Below are positions 21,874 through 34,300 of a DNA stretch of 64,000 bases, one piece after another; the stretch's first letter is position 1; every line of letters starts with the position of its first letter. Source of the stretch: Cyathus striatus (taxonomy: Eukaryota > Basidiomycota > Agaricomycetes > Agaricales > Nidulariaceae); NCBI GenBank assembly GCA_025738555.1, contig JAOVFP010000021.1:124001-188000 (forward strand), in the 5' to 3' direction. The position numbers and the translations under genes are program-made. The notes under the pieces were generated by a model that was not told the DNA's origin, did no database searches, and saw nothing but the letters and a program-made list of their open reading frames with translations.

Positions 21874-22900
21874 ATTGTATCGCCCAAGGAATGTAAACTG
21901 CAGAGAGGTATAGGTTTGGTCAGACAATTCAATTTGCCACGTAGGAAGAGCAGACGTTGCAGTGGGAGTGTCGAGCTGCCTTGAGCCTCGAGCAAAGAAG
22001 CCAGAGTCATTAATAAACGCGTGCCTACTAGAGTAGGCTTAGCTTACAGCAGTTACTTTTAAGTTAATTACTGTACTGTCTAAGTCTGTCCAACTGTCAC
22101 CCTATCCCCCCTCGCTCACCAAAAATAGGGGCCTAGGGCCAAATTTTCACACATATAGTGCAAGTAGGGTAGTCCGCTGATGTCCAGGCGTTTTCCGTGA
22201 ATCGATGGGATACTTAAACCGAGAAATGCCATTAAATGACGAGGCTGTAGAGCTTGGAAGGTGTGCTATTTGGAGTTGATATGCAAATTTGGCCATGGGG
22301 AGGAAGAAGTTGAAGGTGTGAATGGGCTTTGCCGCCAGTGTTGAAACACTGAGCATTGGCAGTGAGCGCTTGAGCACTCAATACTAGTACTCGAGTACTC
22401 AGGCTTGACACTTAATAGCTCTGAGACATACTAATTAGTGCATTTATATAACCCACGTAAAAGCTGTTCATATTACGTTGAAGGAGAAGACTGAGTACTG
22501 AGGACTCAATTGATCTGCTGCTGATAACGGTGTACTACAGTAATGCGGTGCTGTATTGGGCTAAGTTCTGTCCATGTGGCCGCTGGCGTTCCCGATACTA
22601 TAGTGTAATTTGAGTGTAATAGGACTTGAATAGGACTTATAATAGTGTGATGAATCAATTAAATAATCACGTGAATATATCTGATACATAGTACACAGCT
22701 CTTACTTATCACCGGGTTCACAGTTACATAAAACACTGCCAATTATGAGAGTTTTATGGTAAAAGCGAAAATTATGTATAATTCCGTTCCATAATAGGCA
22801 AAATATTATGTAACTGTACACCTGGTGTATACTAATACAAGCACAACAACTTGACAATTACTCTATAACGCTTCCTTCGAGTTTCTTCTCTTACATCGCC
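21874..22900. other. Intergenic, about 1 kb
   Basis: Divergent promoter region between RING gene C and the broken small gene. Only short shadow frames; no domain, repeat or RNA gene seen. Confidence 0.45.
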
Positions 22901-23160
22901 ATGTCAGTCCAGCTAGCGATAACTCTTTCTACAGCCGCCTCACCTTTCTCACTCACTAACAATAACCCATTTCTCACGTACATCGGTCAAGTCGGGAAAC
23001 TCGCTGATGTACAACAGTACAAGTGTTTTTGGTGCCTAAAGGGACATGGGATACCCAAAGAGACGCAACTTTGACAAGGCTGCAGAGTGAAGAGGGTGTA
23101 CTGAGAGTTGATGTACAGACTTTCGAGAGGAGGGCTAAGAGAGACGAGCATTTATATTGA
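22901..23160 (+). pseudogene. Frameshifted copy of the small gene at 10221
   Basis: It starts MSVQLAITLS, as in the intact copy, and continues through YIGQVGKLADVQ. It then shifts frame near 23015-23025 (about two extra bases), after which VPKGTWDTQ, SEEGVLRVDVQTFERR and KRDE match the intact protein in another frame down to TGA 23158-23160. It lies divergent to RING gene C, repeating the arrangement seen at 10.2-10.8 kb, so the pair was copied as a cassette. Confidence 0.7.
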
Positions 23161-23533
23161 GTATTTATCTCGGAAGGACGTGATGCGCGATTATGAAGTA
23201 TGTCCTTCTGTTGCAAAAATAAAGAATTAATGCTTAGTGATATATGGAATTTGGGCCTTTTCTAGGACTTGTGGTATAGCATTCGTGATTTTAATGCCTT
23301 AATTTTTACTTGCTGTGATATTACTGTTATCCTCTTGCTTCAAGGACAAATCCACTCTCAGGGGAATGAATGCCAGCAGACCGAATATTAATTAGGACAG
23401 AAAGTTCTGCTAGCTAAACCTATGCTCCGATTTCTCAGAGTCCCAGATTCATTAATTATTCTTTCTCATTCTCAACATTCAATTTACTTAAACCTCATAA
23501 TTCACATTATATGATTTACACGTTCCCTGGGTC
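23161..23533. other. Intergenic
   Basis: Between the broken small gene and the 3' end of the GH45 gene; AT-rich with no recognised feature. Confidence 0.4.
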
Positions 23534-24489
23534 TTAAATACTCGCAGGCGTACATCCCGAAATACTAGTCAACTGAGACGGACAATTAACCTGATGGAAC
23601 TGAATCTGCCATTCATTCACGTCACCTCCGGCCCTATTATTATTTCTGTTAGCTATCTCACAACGGACCAAATGACAATGTACGTACCACTGCCATCGCC
23701 AATGACATCCAGCTTGCAAGTTCGATGGAAGCTGGTTACAGTCTGCATCAGAAGTCACACCTCCGTATTGTCGACCCCATCCACCGGAGGGAGCACCGTA
23801 TTGCGCTGTGCAGGCGTTATAGTCTCCTACGCCTCCTCCTGGGGTCTGCACATTATAATTATAAACAGATTAAGTGAGTCGCACATCGTAAAAGCGAAAG
23901 TCGCGTACGTATATGTCAAAATCGACATCGGTTATTCCTGTGCGAGCTAAGTTATACTTATAAAACAGTGAGCATAGAACTTACCTCCAGCATTAATGGC
24001 CTGGACTATCATACTCTTCCCTTGCGCAGCACCACTGGTCCAAGTGAATTGATAACAATTGCAACCTACTTTCTTCAGTTCCTTTTATCTGAGTATAATA
24101 CTACTTCATCTCACATGTCGCAGTAGCAGTATTCCCATGTCCTGCAAACCCATAGCTCAACGTATTGTTCACAATAATGGGCTGGTAATTCGAACACGAG
24201 AAAGCCAAGTTTCCACCGGAAGCAAAGCAAGCGTTTTGTGCGCCTGAAGCGGCAGGCCCGTTGGATTGGCTACATGATTTAACGGGACCGCGAGCGCCTG
24301 CTGGGAGGTTGGATGTATATCCGCAGGCCGGCTCACAGCTATTTGTATAAGTTAAGCTTACATTTTTCAGGAAGGGAAGAGCTCGTACCAATCCCATGTG
24401 GTCGTTGTGGTTCCCGCTTGTTGGGATGTTACGAATGTGGATAGTGAGATGGCAGTAAGTAGTACGAGTAAGGTACGAAGCGAGAACAT
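23534..24489 (-). CDS. Secreted GH45 endoglucanase
   Basis: Exons 24489-24389, 24338-24115, 24065-23985, 23937-23909, 23845-23688 and 23633-23534; introns 47-63 bp; 230 aa. A signal peptide of about 20 residues (FSLRTLLVLLTAISLSTF) is followed by the GH45 fold of the Humicola EGV-like group: TTWDCCEPACGY with the catalytic Asp33, the hallmark WDCC...C, LSYGFAGHG, CCNCYQFTWTSG, FDIYTPGGGVG with the second catalytic Asp143, YGAPSGGWGRQYGG, LQAGCHWRWQW, VNCPSQLTSISGC. The family hydrolyses internal beta-1,4-glucosidic bonds of cellulose outside the cell. No cellulose-binding module or linker is present. All conserved cysteines that I can place are kept, so the gene should be functional. The six-exon frame closes exactly, including a 29-nt exon. 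Confidence 0.9.
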
Positions 24490-25265
24490 GGTAGGATCTG
24501 TGGGTCTGTGAGGTATTTAGTCCGTAAAACAGGCCTTTTATACCCCTCTAACTGGTATGGAAAAATCGACGACAAAAATCCGGATTAACTCTTCACTTGA
24601 ACACCGGTTTTATCCCAAATACCTCATCATACCACCTCTTTATAAATGAAACTGCTGGTGGTCCTCATTCCGAGCTGATATTCAATATGGGATATAAATA
24701 TCAGGCTGTCACCTTGATATTTTTGAGCTTCCAAATTGGAGTACCTTGTACCGATAATCTACCACTTTGGTCACTAGGCTTATTTATGATACGAGCCGAG
24801 TCAGGCCGGTGGGAGAGAGAAAATATACTGATGTCAGATGGTCATTGTAGGGACTTATTGGAGATTCCACTTTTCGGAGTCTAATAGCGGGTGTTATGGG
24901 GATGAAATCTGAGAACAAATGACCTGAGCAAGGTCGATGTTCAAAATAACTGGCCTAGCACTGCTGCGTGTCGTTGGACCACAGGTCGGAGAGCTTGGAA
25001 TAAGTATTAGCATTATCAATTAAGGGCCTCGATATCAAAGTGAAGCTAGTAACCAAGGAAGTAATTGCTATTCTCTAATTTCATCTTTCAAGACAACACC
25101 TTTTGAAAAGATGAAAGGGGATGCGTCGCTTGCAGATTTTATGGTTACAGTAGTTTCTGAGGTTCGATAATCCTCGTGTCTGGATTAGGGCTTCTTATAC
25201 GAAGCTCATCAAAAACTTAAGAAAGCATCTGACGTTTGTTTCGTACCACTGGTCCACTGGTCTAC
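24490..25265. other. Intergenic, 780 bp
   Basis: GH45 promoter and the 3' flank of the first TPR-CHAT gene. A 95-codon plus-strand frame at 24597 has no support. Confidence 0.4.
24536..24542 (-). promoter_or_regulatory. TATA box of the GH45 gene
   Basis: TATAAAA on the minus strand about 47 bp before the ATG at 24489. It is close enough for a short leader, as in highly expressed secreted enzymes. Confidence 0.5.
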
Positions 25266-28200
25266 CTAAATACCTACATGAATATATGGAACCCAAAGTA
25301 AGAGGCTATCTTCATCATCACCAATTAGATGTCGAAATTTTCCTATGGCATGATGAAGTGCAGCAGCAGCTCTAGTACAATCCGGATATGAATTCTCCCT
25401 GGAGCTCTCATCCTCTTTCTGTAATATGTACGAATAAAATTCCTCTGCAACTTGCGGGGCGTAGATGTCGCTAATCGACCACATGGTTGCAACGACGCTA
25501 GTATACCCCGCTGCTAGCATTCCGGCTGCAAGATGAATTGCTTCTTCAGACAGCTGTTTGTCGCCCTTTCCCGTTTCGCATGCCGAAAGGAATGCAAATT
25601 GTGAATGAGGAAGTGGTTTCTTAATTATATCGTTCAGAGATAGCTGTCCATCATGAAGATAGAATGCACTCTTGAGAGGGCTATCATTCTGCAGGGCATG
25701 ACAGGAAAGGTGAATCCAGCTGTACAAAGGCATGGCGTCCGATACATTCTTCACCGTTGCTTCGACACCATCCAGGCTATACAGTGTGTATGAAAAAGAG
25801 TCAAATAGCTTCTTTAGGGCGCAGCTTTCTATAGCTGTACTTGGTATAGATGGAAGACCAGGAGATTCTGGTTCGCTGACTGTGAGCAAGCCCTTGAACT
25901 TTTGAGGCTGTCGGGACTTTTGTTGATTGTGTTTTGATATACTTTGCGTTAGAGCTGTAATAGTGGGTGTGTATGATGAAATCGCATAGTCCATGATATT
26001 TGATCCAGAACTAGGAGCCTTGTCATGTTGGTAATAATCACCAGCAGCATGAAGTGGAAGAAATGCGAGAGGGCCAGTTGGACTCCACCATATTCGAGGA
26101 GGATTAGATGTAGGCTATAAGTATATCCCATATTCATTAAGCCAAAATCATGAAGAAGGAAATAATAAATACTTGCCTCCAGATTAAGCGCATCAATGAT
26201 AGGTTTTACGATCTCATACCACAATTCACGGAGAATATCCTTGATAGAAAATTGTGTTTTCCAACTTGTAGCAATGCGACCTGTTCGTACTGTTCTTGTC
26301 CGAGCTGAAGGATCGGAAAGCAGTCTATGTAATCTTTCGCGAAGAGTGATAGCCTTCTCGTAAAATTGAGGGAGGGCGACAGCAAAGACATCAACTTTGT
26401 CCGCCGATATGCCACGGGTAAGTGCCAAAGCATCACAAGAAAAGGGGTTAGCATTGACTACTATGACTAAACCAGATGGTGGTAGTGTCAAAACCAGCTC
26501 AAAAAACGGTATTGGACAGAGAAAATTTTCGAATCCACTCATGCTGCGAACCTGACAAAGTAGTGATTCCCATTGCTTTGCTAGACCCTGATGCCGAAGG
26601 ACGTAATCTTGAATGGAGACATTATGTGTCATAGTTCTTTCCACTAAGTCATATGAATTTGTTCGCATACTAGCTTCTTGCAAAGCGATTCCTATCTTTT
26701 CTAGTTCTGTGCAAAGGGAAGGGTCCGCTTTTCGAAGATCTTCTAAAGGTGCACGGAAATTGTTAACTTGGTTCCATACTATTGAACGACCTTGTTCTAG
26801 CCACTCCACAGCCATGTGAAGTTGCTCAAATCGGATGGCTACAGCTGTCGCCCTGCTCACAATGTCCGCCAGAGTTGCCAGTAAGAGATATCGTTGTTCC
26901 ATAGTACGTCCAATCCATGCCAATTGTGGGACGATGTCATTAAAAATAATTTCGAATGCATGAAAGGCTTGCTCTGGGTCCATGAGAAGAGACAACATCC
27001 CCCACTGTTGCCCACTGCTTAGACGTGTTAACGGGGACCCAACAGGCATCTGCGTAGCTTGGCGGTATAATGAAACAGCTCTTCCAATGTCATCATTGCT
27101 CTGTGTCGTTTTGTATCGAGCAAAGAATAAACCTCCCAATCCATCAAGCAGGGAGAGCAACCCAGCGTTCCCTTCAGGAGTGATGTCTATCGCCCATTCC
27201 ATAACTGAGATTGCTTCGTCTATGGTCCCAAGTTGGCATTCATTTTCAAACAGAATTTTCAACGCGTCTGCAAGCTGGGAAAGATTATTTGGAAGTTGAG
27301 CATGATTCGGCGGGCACAGTGTAACAGACTTCCTTAACGCACTGAGGCCATCATCGAGGTCGTGTTGCTGGTGTGCAAGCATATATCTACTGCACAACGC
27401 CCCTCCTAGATTACTCAGGCAGTCCATCCGTTCAATACTATCATCGGAAGTTAGAGAAACAGCTTCTTTGTAAAACGAGATTGCTTCAGAGAGATCGGAC
27501 TCGTTCCCCGTGGTACGAAATAGTCTTCGCGTAGAGTTTCCTAGGTTGTTGAGGAGCCCAGGCAAATCTCTATGTCCAATAGGCGTTCGAATCACCCCTT
27601 CTCTGTGCGCTCGGACTCCTTCATGCATATCACGCAAATCTTGTGTAAGTGCAGAACGATAGTAAAACAGGTTACCTAGATCACTGTAGAATCGTCGCAC
27701 TTTTGGATCATCATCTCTACAGATCTGAATACCGCGCTGTTCAAGTGCTATGGCCTCTTCAAGATCGTCAACATTACCTGTCGCCAGATAACAATATCCA
27801 AGCGACACTCCCAAATTTATAAGAATGGCAGACAAATGATCATTTCCTGAAACCAGTGACAGCGCCTTCCGATGAGCTTCAATGGCCATGTGGATATGTG
27901 GTAGCTCCCCGGTTTGCATGAAATATGCTTGATGCGCGTTACCTAGATTCGTCAGAGAACCGGGGTCATCGGGCCTGTTGTCGACTGTTATACGCTGAAC
28001 ATCGATGGCTCGGCCTACGTCCCCCAAGTCTCCGCTACATTCAAAGCGGGATCTAAAGGTGCAGGAAAGATTGTTGAGAGATGAGGAATATTGCGGATCT
28101 TCTGGATCCATATTGTTGACCAGGTCTTGCATGATTTCGATTGCATCATCCGCATCGCTTAGCTCATGCGTATAATCAAATCTTTCGTGCAAAGCTGATG

Positions 28201-28779
28201 ATAGATTGAAGAGAATCTCAAATCGGGAGCGACTTCCTTCTGGAGTAAGGAAAGCAGCCATCCGACGAAGTTCTATAGCTTCGGTGATATCTCGTAGCTC
28301 TTCAGTTTGCTCGAATCGAGTCTGGAGAGCATATCCGAGGTATGCTAGCTGATCAGGAAGCGACGGATCATTCTCTGGGGTTAAACCAACGCCCTCCTGT
28401 AGTGTGGAAACGGCCTGATTTAGATCTTCGACATGTCGGCTCAGGTCATAATGTTGTATGAAAGCCTGGCCAAGTGATCTAAGCAAGGAAATAAGTAGCT
28501 CTTGGTCGTGTTGAGGAGCAAGTATGGCAGCCAGCTGGAACGCTTGTATAGACCACTCAGAAACGTCCAAACTATTCAACTGTTGGTTGGACAGGTAGCA
28601 CTGCGTACCGACTGCTTTGAGATGTAAAGGTTTTGAGACATCGTCATCCGGTAACTCTAGCGTTGATTCATACAATCTCCTCAAGGTTTGTGGATCTGTA
28701 AAAGCTATTGTAGACCCGCGCCTTAAGTACCTGAGAATCGTGAACATATGCGTTTCCTACCTGTTTCCGTTTGGGACAT
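25266..28779 (-). CDS. TPR-CHAT protein, copy 1
   Basis: Exons 28779-28761, 28695-26177 and 26114-25266; 1128 aa. The N-terminal exon gives MSQTET before DPQTLRRLYES; intron 1 is GT-AG, while intron 2 uses a GC donor (GAG|GCAAGT, 26176). Residues about 15-640 are tetratricopeptide-like helical repeats (LNNLGNS, LGNLFYYRSAL, LANLGxxH types). The C-terminal about 270 residues are a CHAT (caspase/HetF-associated with TPR) protease domain: HLSCHA with catalytic His985, FYLHDGQLSL, FLSACETGKGD with catalytic Cys1025, then AGMLAAGYTSVVATMWSISD. CHAT proteins are caspase-like cysteine proteases; in bacteria the TPR-CHAT class acts in programmed death and defence. The role here is inferred. Closest relative: the gene at 31389-34909. 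No signal peptide. Confidence 0.85.
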
Positions 28780-29321
28780 TTTGAAAAATGCCTGGGAGCA
28801 AACTGGGAGATTTTTGAAAGGAACTGGGCCTGGGAGGCTGAAGGAGACTGATATAGTACTAGTGACGCAGCAACCCGTTTACAATAACATAAAGCACCGG
28901 TTGAGCGCCAGTGAGTAATACATTCGTCGTCGAGTCTTTCAAAATTATGCTGTTAATAAGGTGGCAGTGAAATCCTGAACCACGCGTGTCAGGCGCTGTG
29001 CAGTGCGAACTCGGAGTAATTGCTCAGTTAGTGGCACCGCTGTGATATAAGTATTATTAAGATCGAATAATTAGAAAATCAGCTTTCAGGTAGCCTGCAG
29101 TTCGAGGTTAACGTTAATGATGCAGTCAGTAAGTGAAGGATTCAAGGAGTTACATAGGAGAACTTGTGGAATTTGAAGCTTGAAGTTAAGCTTTTCCTGA
29201 AGTCGGTTGGAAGTTGGCGAAACGTTAGTGATACCGGCGGTCGTATTACTATTACTAATACTATTAGTAAGGCTTGTGCATATGTATCATGTGACTTTAA
29301 ACATTAGCCATTCGCGAAGCG
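28780..29321. other. Intergenic upstream of TPR-CHAT copy 1
   Basis: Probably the promoter of copy 1. No other feature seen before the direct repeat at 29322. Confidence 0.4.
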
Positions 29322-29330
29322 ACGAACCAC

Positions 29331-29473
29331 CTAGTCCGGAAGCCGTCCCGCCTATCGCCGATCTCACGCTGGCGTCACATGACTGGCGTGGGGGTATCTC
29401 GTCGATAGATACCTCCACGCCAGTCATGTGACGTTAGCGTGAGATCGTCGGTAGGCGGGACGGCCTCCGGACT
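29331..29473. mobile_element. Foldback MITE with 9-bp target duplication
   Basis: Arms 29333-29398 and 29408-29473 are reverse complements at about 60 of 66 positions around a 9-nt loop, starting AGTCCGGA and ending TCCGGACT. The sequence ACGAACCAC stands directly on both sides (29322-29330 and 29474-29482). A 9-bp target duplication is the mark of Mutator-like elements. There is no coding capacity, so it is a miniature element. It lies about 140 bp before the start of RING gene D and could influence its promoter or give a structured RNA. Confidence 0.7.
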
Positions 29474-29610
29474 ACGAACCACCGTCGGAGTCCGGACTGT
29501 TGTCGATGATGCGCTGAAGCTTCAAGTTGCATATACTTAAGTATAGTTCTGTGCTGGCAAACCCTACTACGTCCACGACTTATGCTAATCATTCTTATCG
29601 CTGAATCAGT

Positions 29611-30664
29611 ATGGTCAAAGTCGAATGTCAAGCATGCCTGAGTTTCTTCTCTCCTAGTATTACCTCTTCCTCACGCGAAAAGACAACAAATCCATTCCTC
29701 TTCTTTCCCTGCGGTACGTACACGATACAACATGAAACTATCACAGCTTACTTACACGAAGCTATATAAAGGACATGGAATGTGTAGAAACTGCATGGAA
29801 CGAGACGCGATGCTTCGCAATACTTGCCACTCATGTCGACGACCGAAGGGAACACCGATTCAACTCTTCGTGGATTTCTTCTCAGATGAGGAAGTGAACG
29901 CACCTGAGAAGAGGGCAGAAACTGTGTCGAAGAAGTTGGGGAAGATTGACAAGGATACACCTGGCGTTAGTTTGAAGCGCGCTGTCAAAGAGATTCGTAG
30001 TGTCGTGCAAAGGTCGAGGGGGAGCAGTATTGACACTGGAGTGGTGGTGAGTACGTTCATAGTTCCTCTTTACGCTTTCGTTCTAAACATGTTGATGGCA
30101 GGAAGGATTACTTGAATCTGCGAAAAGCCTGGAAGAACGCCTCGTCCCGGTATTGAGTGACCGCGACGAATTGAGGAAGGAGAACTCCACTCTACGAGAG
30201 GAGGGCGTCCGAATGAATGAGATTTTAGCCGCGAAAGTCGATGACATTGTACATCTTCGATGGGAAGTCGACAAGCAAAAGCAATTAGCGGCGAAAGAAC
30301 GAGAAAGCCGGAAGCGAAAGGAGAAGGAACGCGATGAAGCGGTAGCACGATGGATGAAGGAGGGTGATACAAATCGGCAGCTCAAGCAGAAGTATGAAGG
30401 GCTTGAGCTGGAACTGGAGCAGCTGAAGAAAGAAAACGTCGAGTACGACAAGCAGGTCTGTAATCCTGTGGCTTTCGTGCGCCAGGTGACAATGCTAACA
30501 CTTCATAGATACGACTGCTTCGCCTCAAGAACAAAGTGCTTGTCAAGAAGTCGGCTCATTCAAAGCCGTCTCATCGGGACCCGGACGAGTCGTTGCAGAT
30601 AGAGCCTCCGTTGTCGGTTCGTTCATCGCCTTCTCTCATATTACCGGGCTCATGTTGCACGTAG
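29611..30664 (+). CDS. RING-finger coiled-coil protein D
   Basis: Exons 29611-29713, 29772-30046, 30102-30455 and 30509-30664; 295 aa. RING ligands: VECQAC, FFPCGHGMCRNC, NTCHSC, then RRPKGTPIQLFVDFFSDEE. Exon 3 has exactly the length of exon 3 in gene A (354 nt) and encodes a charged coiled coil (RKEKERDEAVARW, LKQKYEGLELELEQLKKE). The last exon gives IRLLRLKNKVL and a Ser/Pro-rich tail. The order of exons, the phases and the split PCG codon match genes A-C. Gene D stands alone between the two TPR-CHAT genes. The inferred role is an E3 ubiquitin ligase. Confidence 0.8.
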
Positions 30665-31388
30665 GAAAATACTACTTCGAGGAGGTCGCTACAAGACGTG
30701 GAGAACAAAACGGTCAGGCCGTCAAAGAGAAAGAAGGTCTCGTAGTGTGAGTTGGTGTTATAGTGAGCTGTTGATATTCCTGGTGCGTTGGTTGATTCAC
30801 TAACGGACCAGAGAAGGCTGTGGAAGATACCCTCAACTTATATTATACCCTTGAACACTTGGAACTCAATGTATCACTACGTATCATTCTTGAAGTGCAT
30901 TTCTGTCATGTCTTTGTGCCTGGTTATTCTCTGCAACACAGATCGCTGTTCTTGATATTGCTTGTGACCACACAAATTCTCCCCTGCCCTGATATTCTCT
31001 AATGTCGCTGCATAGGCCTACACCTGGACGGAGGGTCATCTTACCGTGTCCAAACGTCATCCTTGTGATAATGATTGCGCAGACATCACGCCTCCTTTCG
31101 GTGTCTCTTGCTCAGGCCTCAGATGGCGACCACGAAAGATGACATGTGGAATCGCTAGCTAACAGTGGAAGTTGGGTTAGAGCCGCACTCAATTTGGCGT
31201 TGGTGAGGGTGAGTGCTTTCACAAACCAGTGCCGTATGCCAGCGCATCTAATGAAACTCGAAGGTAGATAAAGTTGCTAGAAGTCGGCAGCGTTCCATTA
31301 GCGTAAAAATTGGATTGGAGTAAGATACCTTCGATGGGAATCACATACTTACGCAGGGTATACCAAAATATGAGAAATGTGTCCTTAT
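30665..31388. other. Intergenic, 720 bp
   Basis: Between the 3' ends of RING gene D and TPR-CHAT copy 2; only short frames, nothing recognised. Confidence 0.4.
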
Positions 31389-34300
31389 CTAAATGCCTAC
31401 ATGGATATACGGAACCCAAAGCAAGAGGCCATCTTCGTCATCGCTAACCAAATGCCGAAAGCGTCCTATGGCATGATGAAGTGCAGACGCTGCTCTAGTA
31501 CAATCTGGATAATTATACTCTGCAGAGCTCTCGTCCTCTTTCTGTAATATGTATGAGTAAAATTCTTCTGCGACCCGCGGGGCATAGTTGTCACTGATCG
31601 ACCACATAGTTGCGACGATGCTGGTATACCCCACCGCTAACATACCCGCTGCAAGATGAATTGCTTCTTCGGAGAGCTTTTTGTCTCCCTTCCCCGTCTC
31701 GCATGCCGAAAGGAATGCAAATTGTGAATGAGGAAGTGGTTGTTTAATTATATCTCCAAGGGACAGCTGTCCATCGTGGAGATAGAATGCACTATTGAGA
31801 GGGCTGTTGTTCTGGAGAGCGTGGCAGGAGAGATGGATCCAGCTGTGCAAAGGCATGGCATCCCGGACGCTCTTCACTGTTGCTTCGACGCCTTCCAGGC
31901 TACGGAATGTTTGAGAAAACGAGCCGAATATCTGCTTCAGGATGATATTTTCTAGAGCTGTACCTGGGATAGGTGAAAAACCGGGAGCTTCTGGCTCGCT
32001 GACGGCAAGCAATCCCTTGAACTCCTGATATTGTTGTTGATGGTGCTTAGATAGACTCTGCGTCAGAGCCGTGATAGTGGGTGTGTAAGATGAAATCGCA
32101 TATTCCATGATATTTGATCCAGGATTTTGAGTTTTGTCACTGTAGTAGTAATCACCAGCAGCATGAAGAGGAAGAAAAGCGAGAGGACCAGTTGGGCACC
32201 ACCATATTCGAGGAGGATTGGATGTAGGCTGTGATATTTACGTTCATCGTAACGCCTACGGAAGCAACGGGTTACTTACCTCTAGCTTAAGCGCATCAAG
32301 AATGGGCTTCACGATCTCGTACCACAGCTCCTGAAGGAGCTCCTTGATGGAAAATCGGTCCTTCTCATCTATAGCAAGGCGACCTTTGCGTGCAGTTCTT
32401 GTGCGAGTTGACTGATTGGAAAGTAATTTATATAATCTCTCGCGAAGAATGACTGCTCTCTCGTAGAATTGAGGCAAGCGGACGGCGACGATATTAGCCC
32501 GGCTCTCTAATGATATGTCGCGGGTAAGAACCAAAGCATCACAAGAAAATGGGTCGACATTGACTACTATTACTAGACCAGACGGTGGTAATTTCAGTGC
32601 CAACTCAGGAAACGGTATTGGATAGAGAAATTTTTCGAAGCCACTTATACTGCGAACCTGAAAAAGTAGTGAATCCCATTGCTTTGCAAGACCTTGATGT
32701 CGAAGGACGTCATCTTGAATGGAGATATTGCGTGCCATACTACTTCCTAACAAATCAGATGAATTCGTTCGCATACTAGCTTCTTCCAAAGCGATCGCTA
32801 TCTTTTCTAGTTCCGTACAAAGGGTTGGGTTCACTTTTCGAAGATCGTCTAAGGGTGAGCGGAAATTATTAACTTGGTTCCATACTATTGAGCGACCTTG
32901 TTCTAGCCACTCCACAGCCACGTGAAGTTGTCCGTATCGGATGGTTACAGCTGTTGCCTCGCTCACAATGTTTGCTAGAGTTTCCAGTAAGATATAACGT
33001 TGTTCCATAGTACGCCCAATCCATGCCAATTGTGGGATGACATCATTAAAAATAATTTCGAATGCATGAAGGGCTTGCTCTGGGTCCATGAGAAGAGACA
33101 GCATCCCCCACCGTTTTCCACTCCTTAGGCGTGTTAATGGAGATCCAACAGGCATCTGTGTAGCTTGGCGATATAACGAAACAGCCCTTTCAATGTCGTC
33201 ATTGCTGCGGGTAATATTGTAGCGATCAAAGAATAAACCTCCCAATCCATCAAGCAGGGAGGGCAACCTAGCATTCCCTTCAGGAGTGATATCTATCGCC
33301 CATTCCATAACTGAGATTGCTTCTTCTATGATCTCGAGTTGCTGCTCATTTTCGAACAAAATTTTCAATGCATCTGCAAGTTGGGAAAGGTTCGTCGACA
33401 GTTGAGCATGATTCGGTGGGCATACTGTAATGTACTTCCTTAAGGTGCTGAGACCATCAGTGAGGTCGCTTTGCTGATGTGTAAGCAGATATCTATTGCA
33501 CAACGCCCCTCCTAGATTACTCAAGTAATCCATCTGTTCTATGGAGCCACCATCGAAAGTTAAGGAAACAGCTTCCTTGTAAAACAAGATTGCCTCAGAG
33601 AGATCGGACTCGTTCCCGGTAGTGCGAAATAGTCTTCGTATAGAGTTACCTAGGTTGTTGAGAAGTCGGGGCAAATCTCTGTGTCCAATAGGCGCTCGAA
33701 GCACCCCTTCCCTGTGCGCCCGAATTCCTTCATGCATATCATGCAAATCTTGTGTAAGTGCAGAGCGGTAGTAAAACAAATTGCCCAGATCACTGTAGAA
33801 CCGTCGCACTTTTGGATCATCATCTCTACAAGTCTGAATACCGAGCTGTTCAAGTGCTATGGCCTCTTCAAGATCGTCGACATTCCCTGTCGCGACAAAA
33901 CGATGTCCAAGTGCCACTCCTAAATTTATAAGAATGGAAGGCAAAAAATCATCCCCAGAAGGTGTCAGTGACAGCGCCTTCCGATGAGCATCAATAGACA
34001 TGTGGATATGCAGTAGCTCTCCAGTTTGCATGAAATACGCTTGATGTAAGTTACCCAGATTGGTCAAAGAACCAGAATCATTCGTCAAGGAACCAGGGTC
34101 ATTAGGACTAGTATCGAGGGCTTTACGCTGAACATCTATGGCTCGACCTACGTCCCTCAAGTCTCTGCTATAACCAAAGCGGGCTCCCAAGGTGCAGGCA
34201 AGGTTGTTGAGAACCGAAGAATATTGCCGATCTTCCGGATCCATATTATCGACAAGGTCTTGAATGACCTCGATCGCTTCATCAACATCTTTTAGTTCAT

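Noticed and set aside
21609..22010. 133-codon minus frame over the start of RING gene C
   Set aside because: It reads through intron 1 in another frame; the RING ligands are only obtained with the spliced frame.
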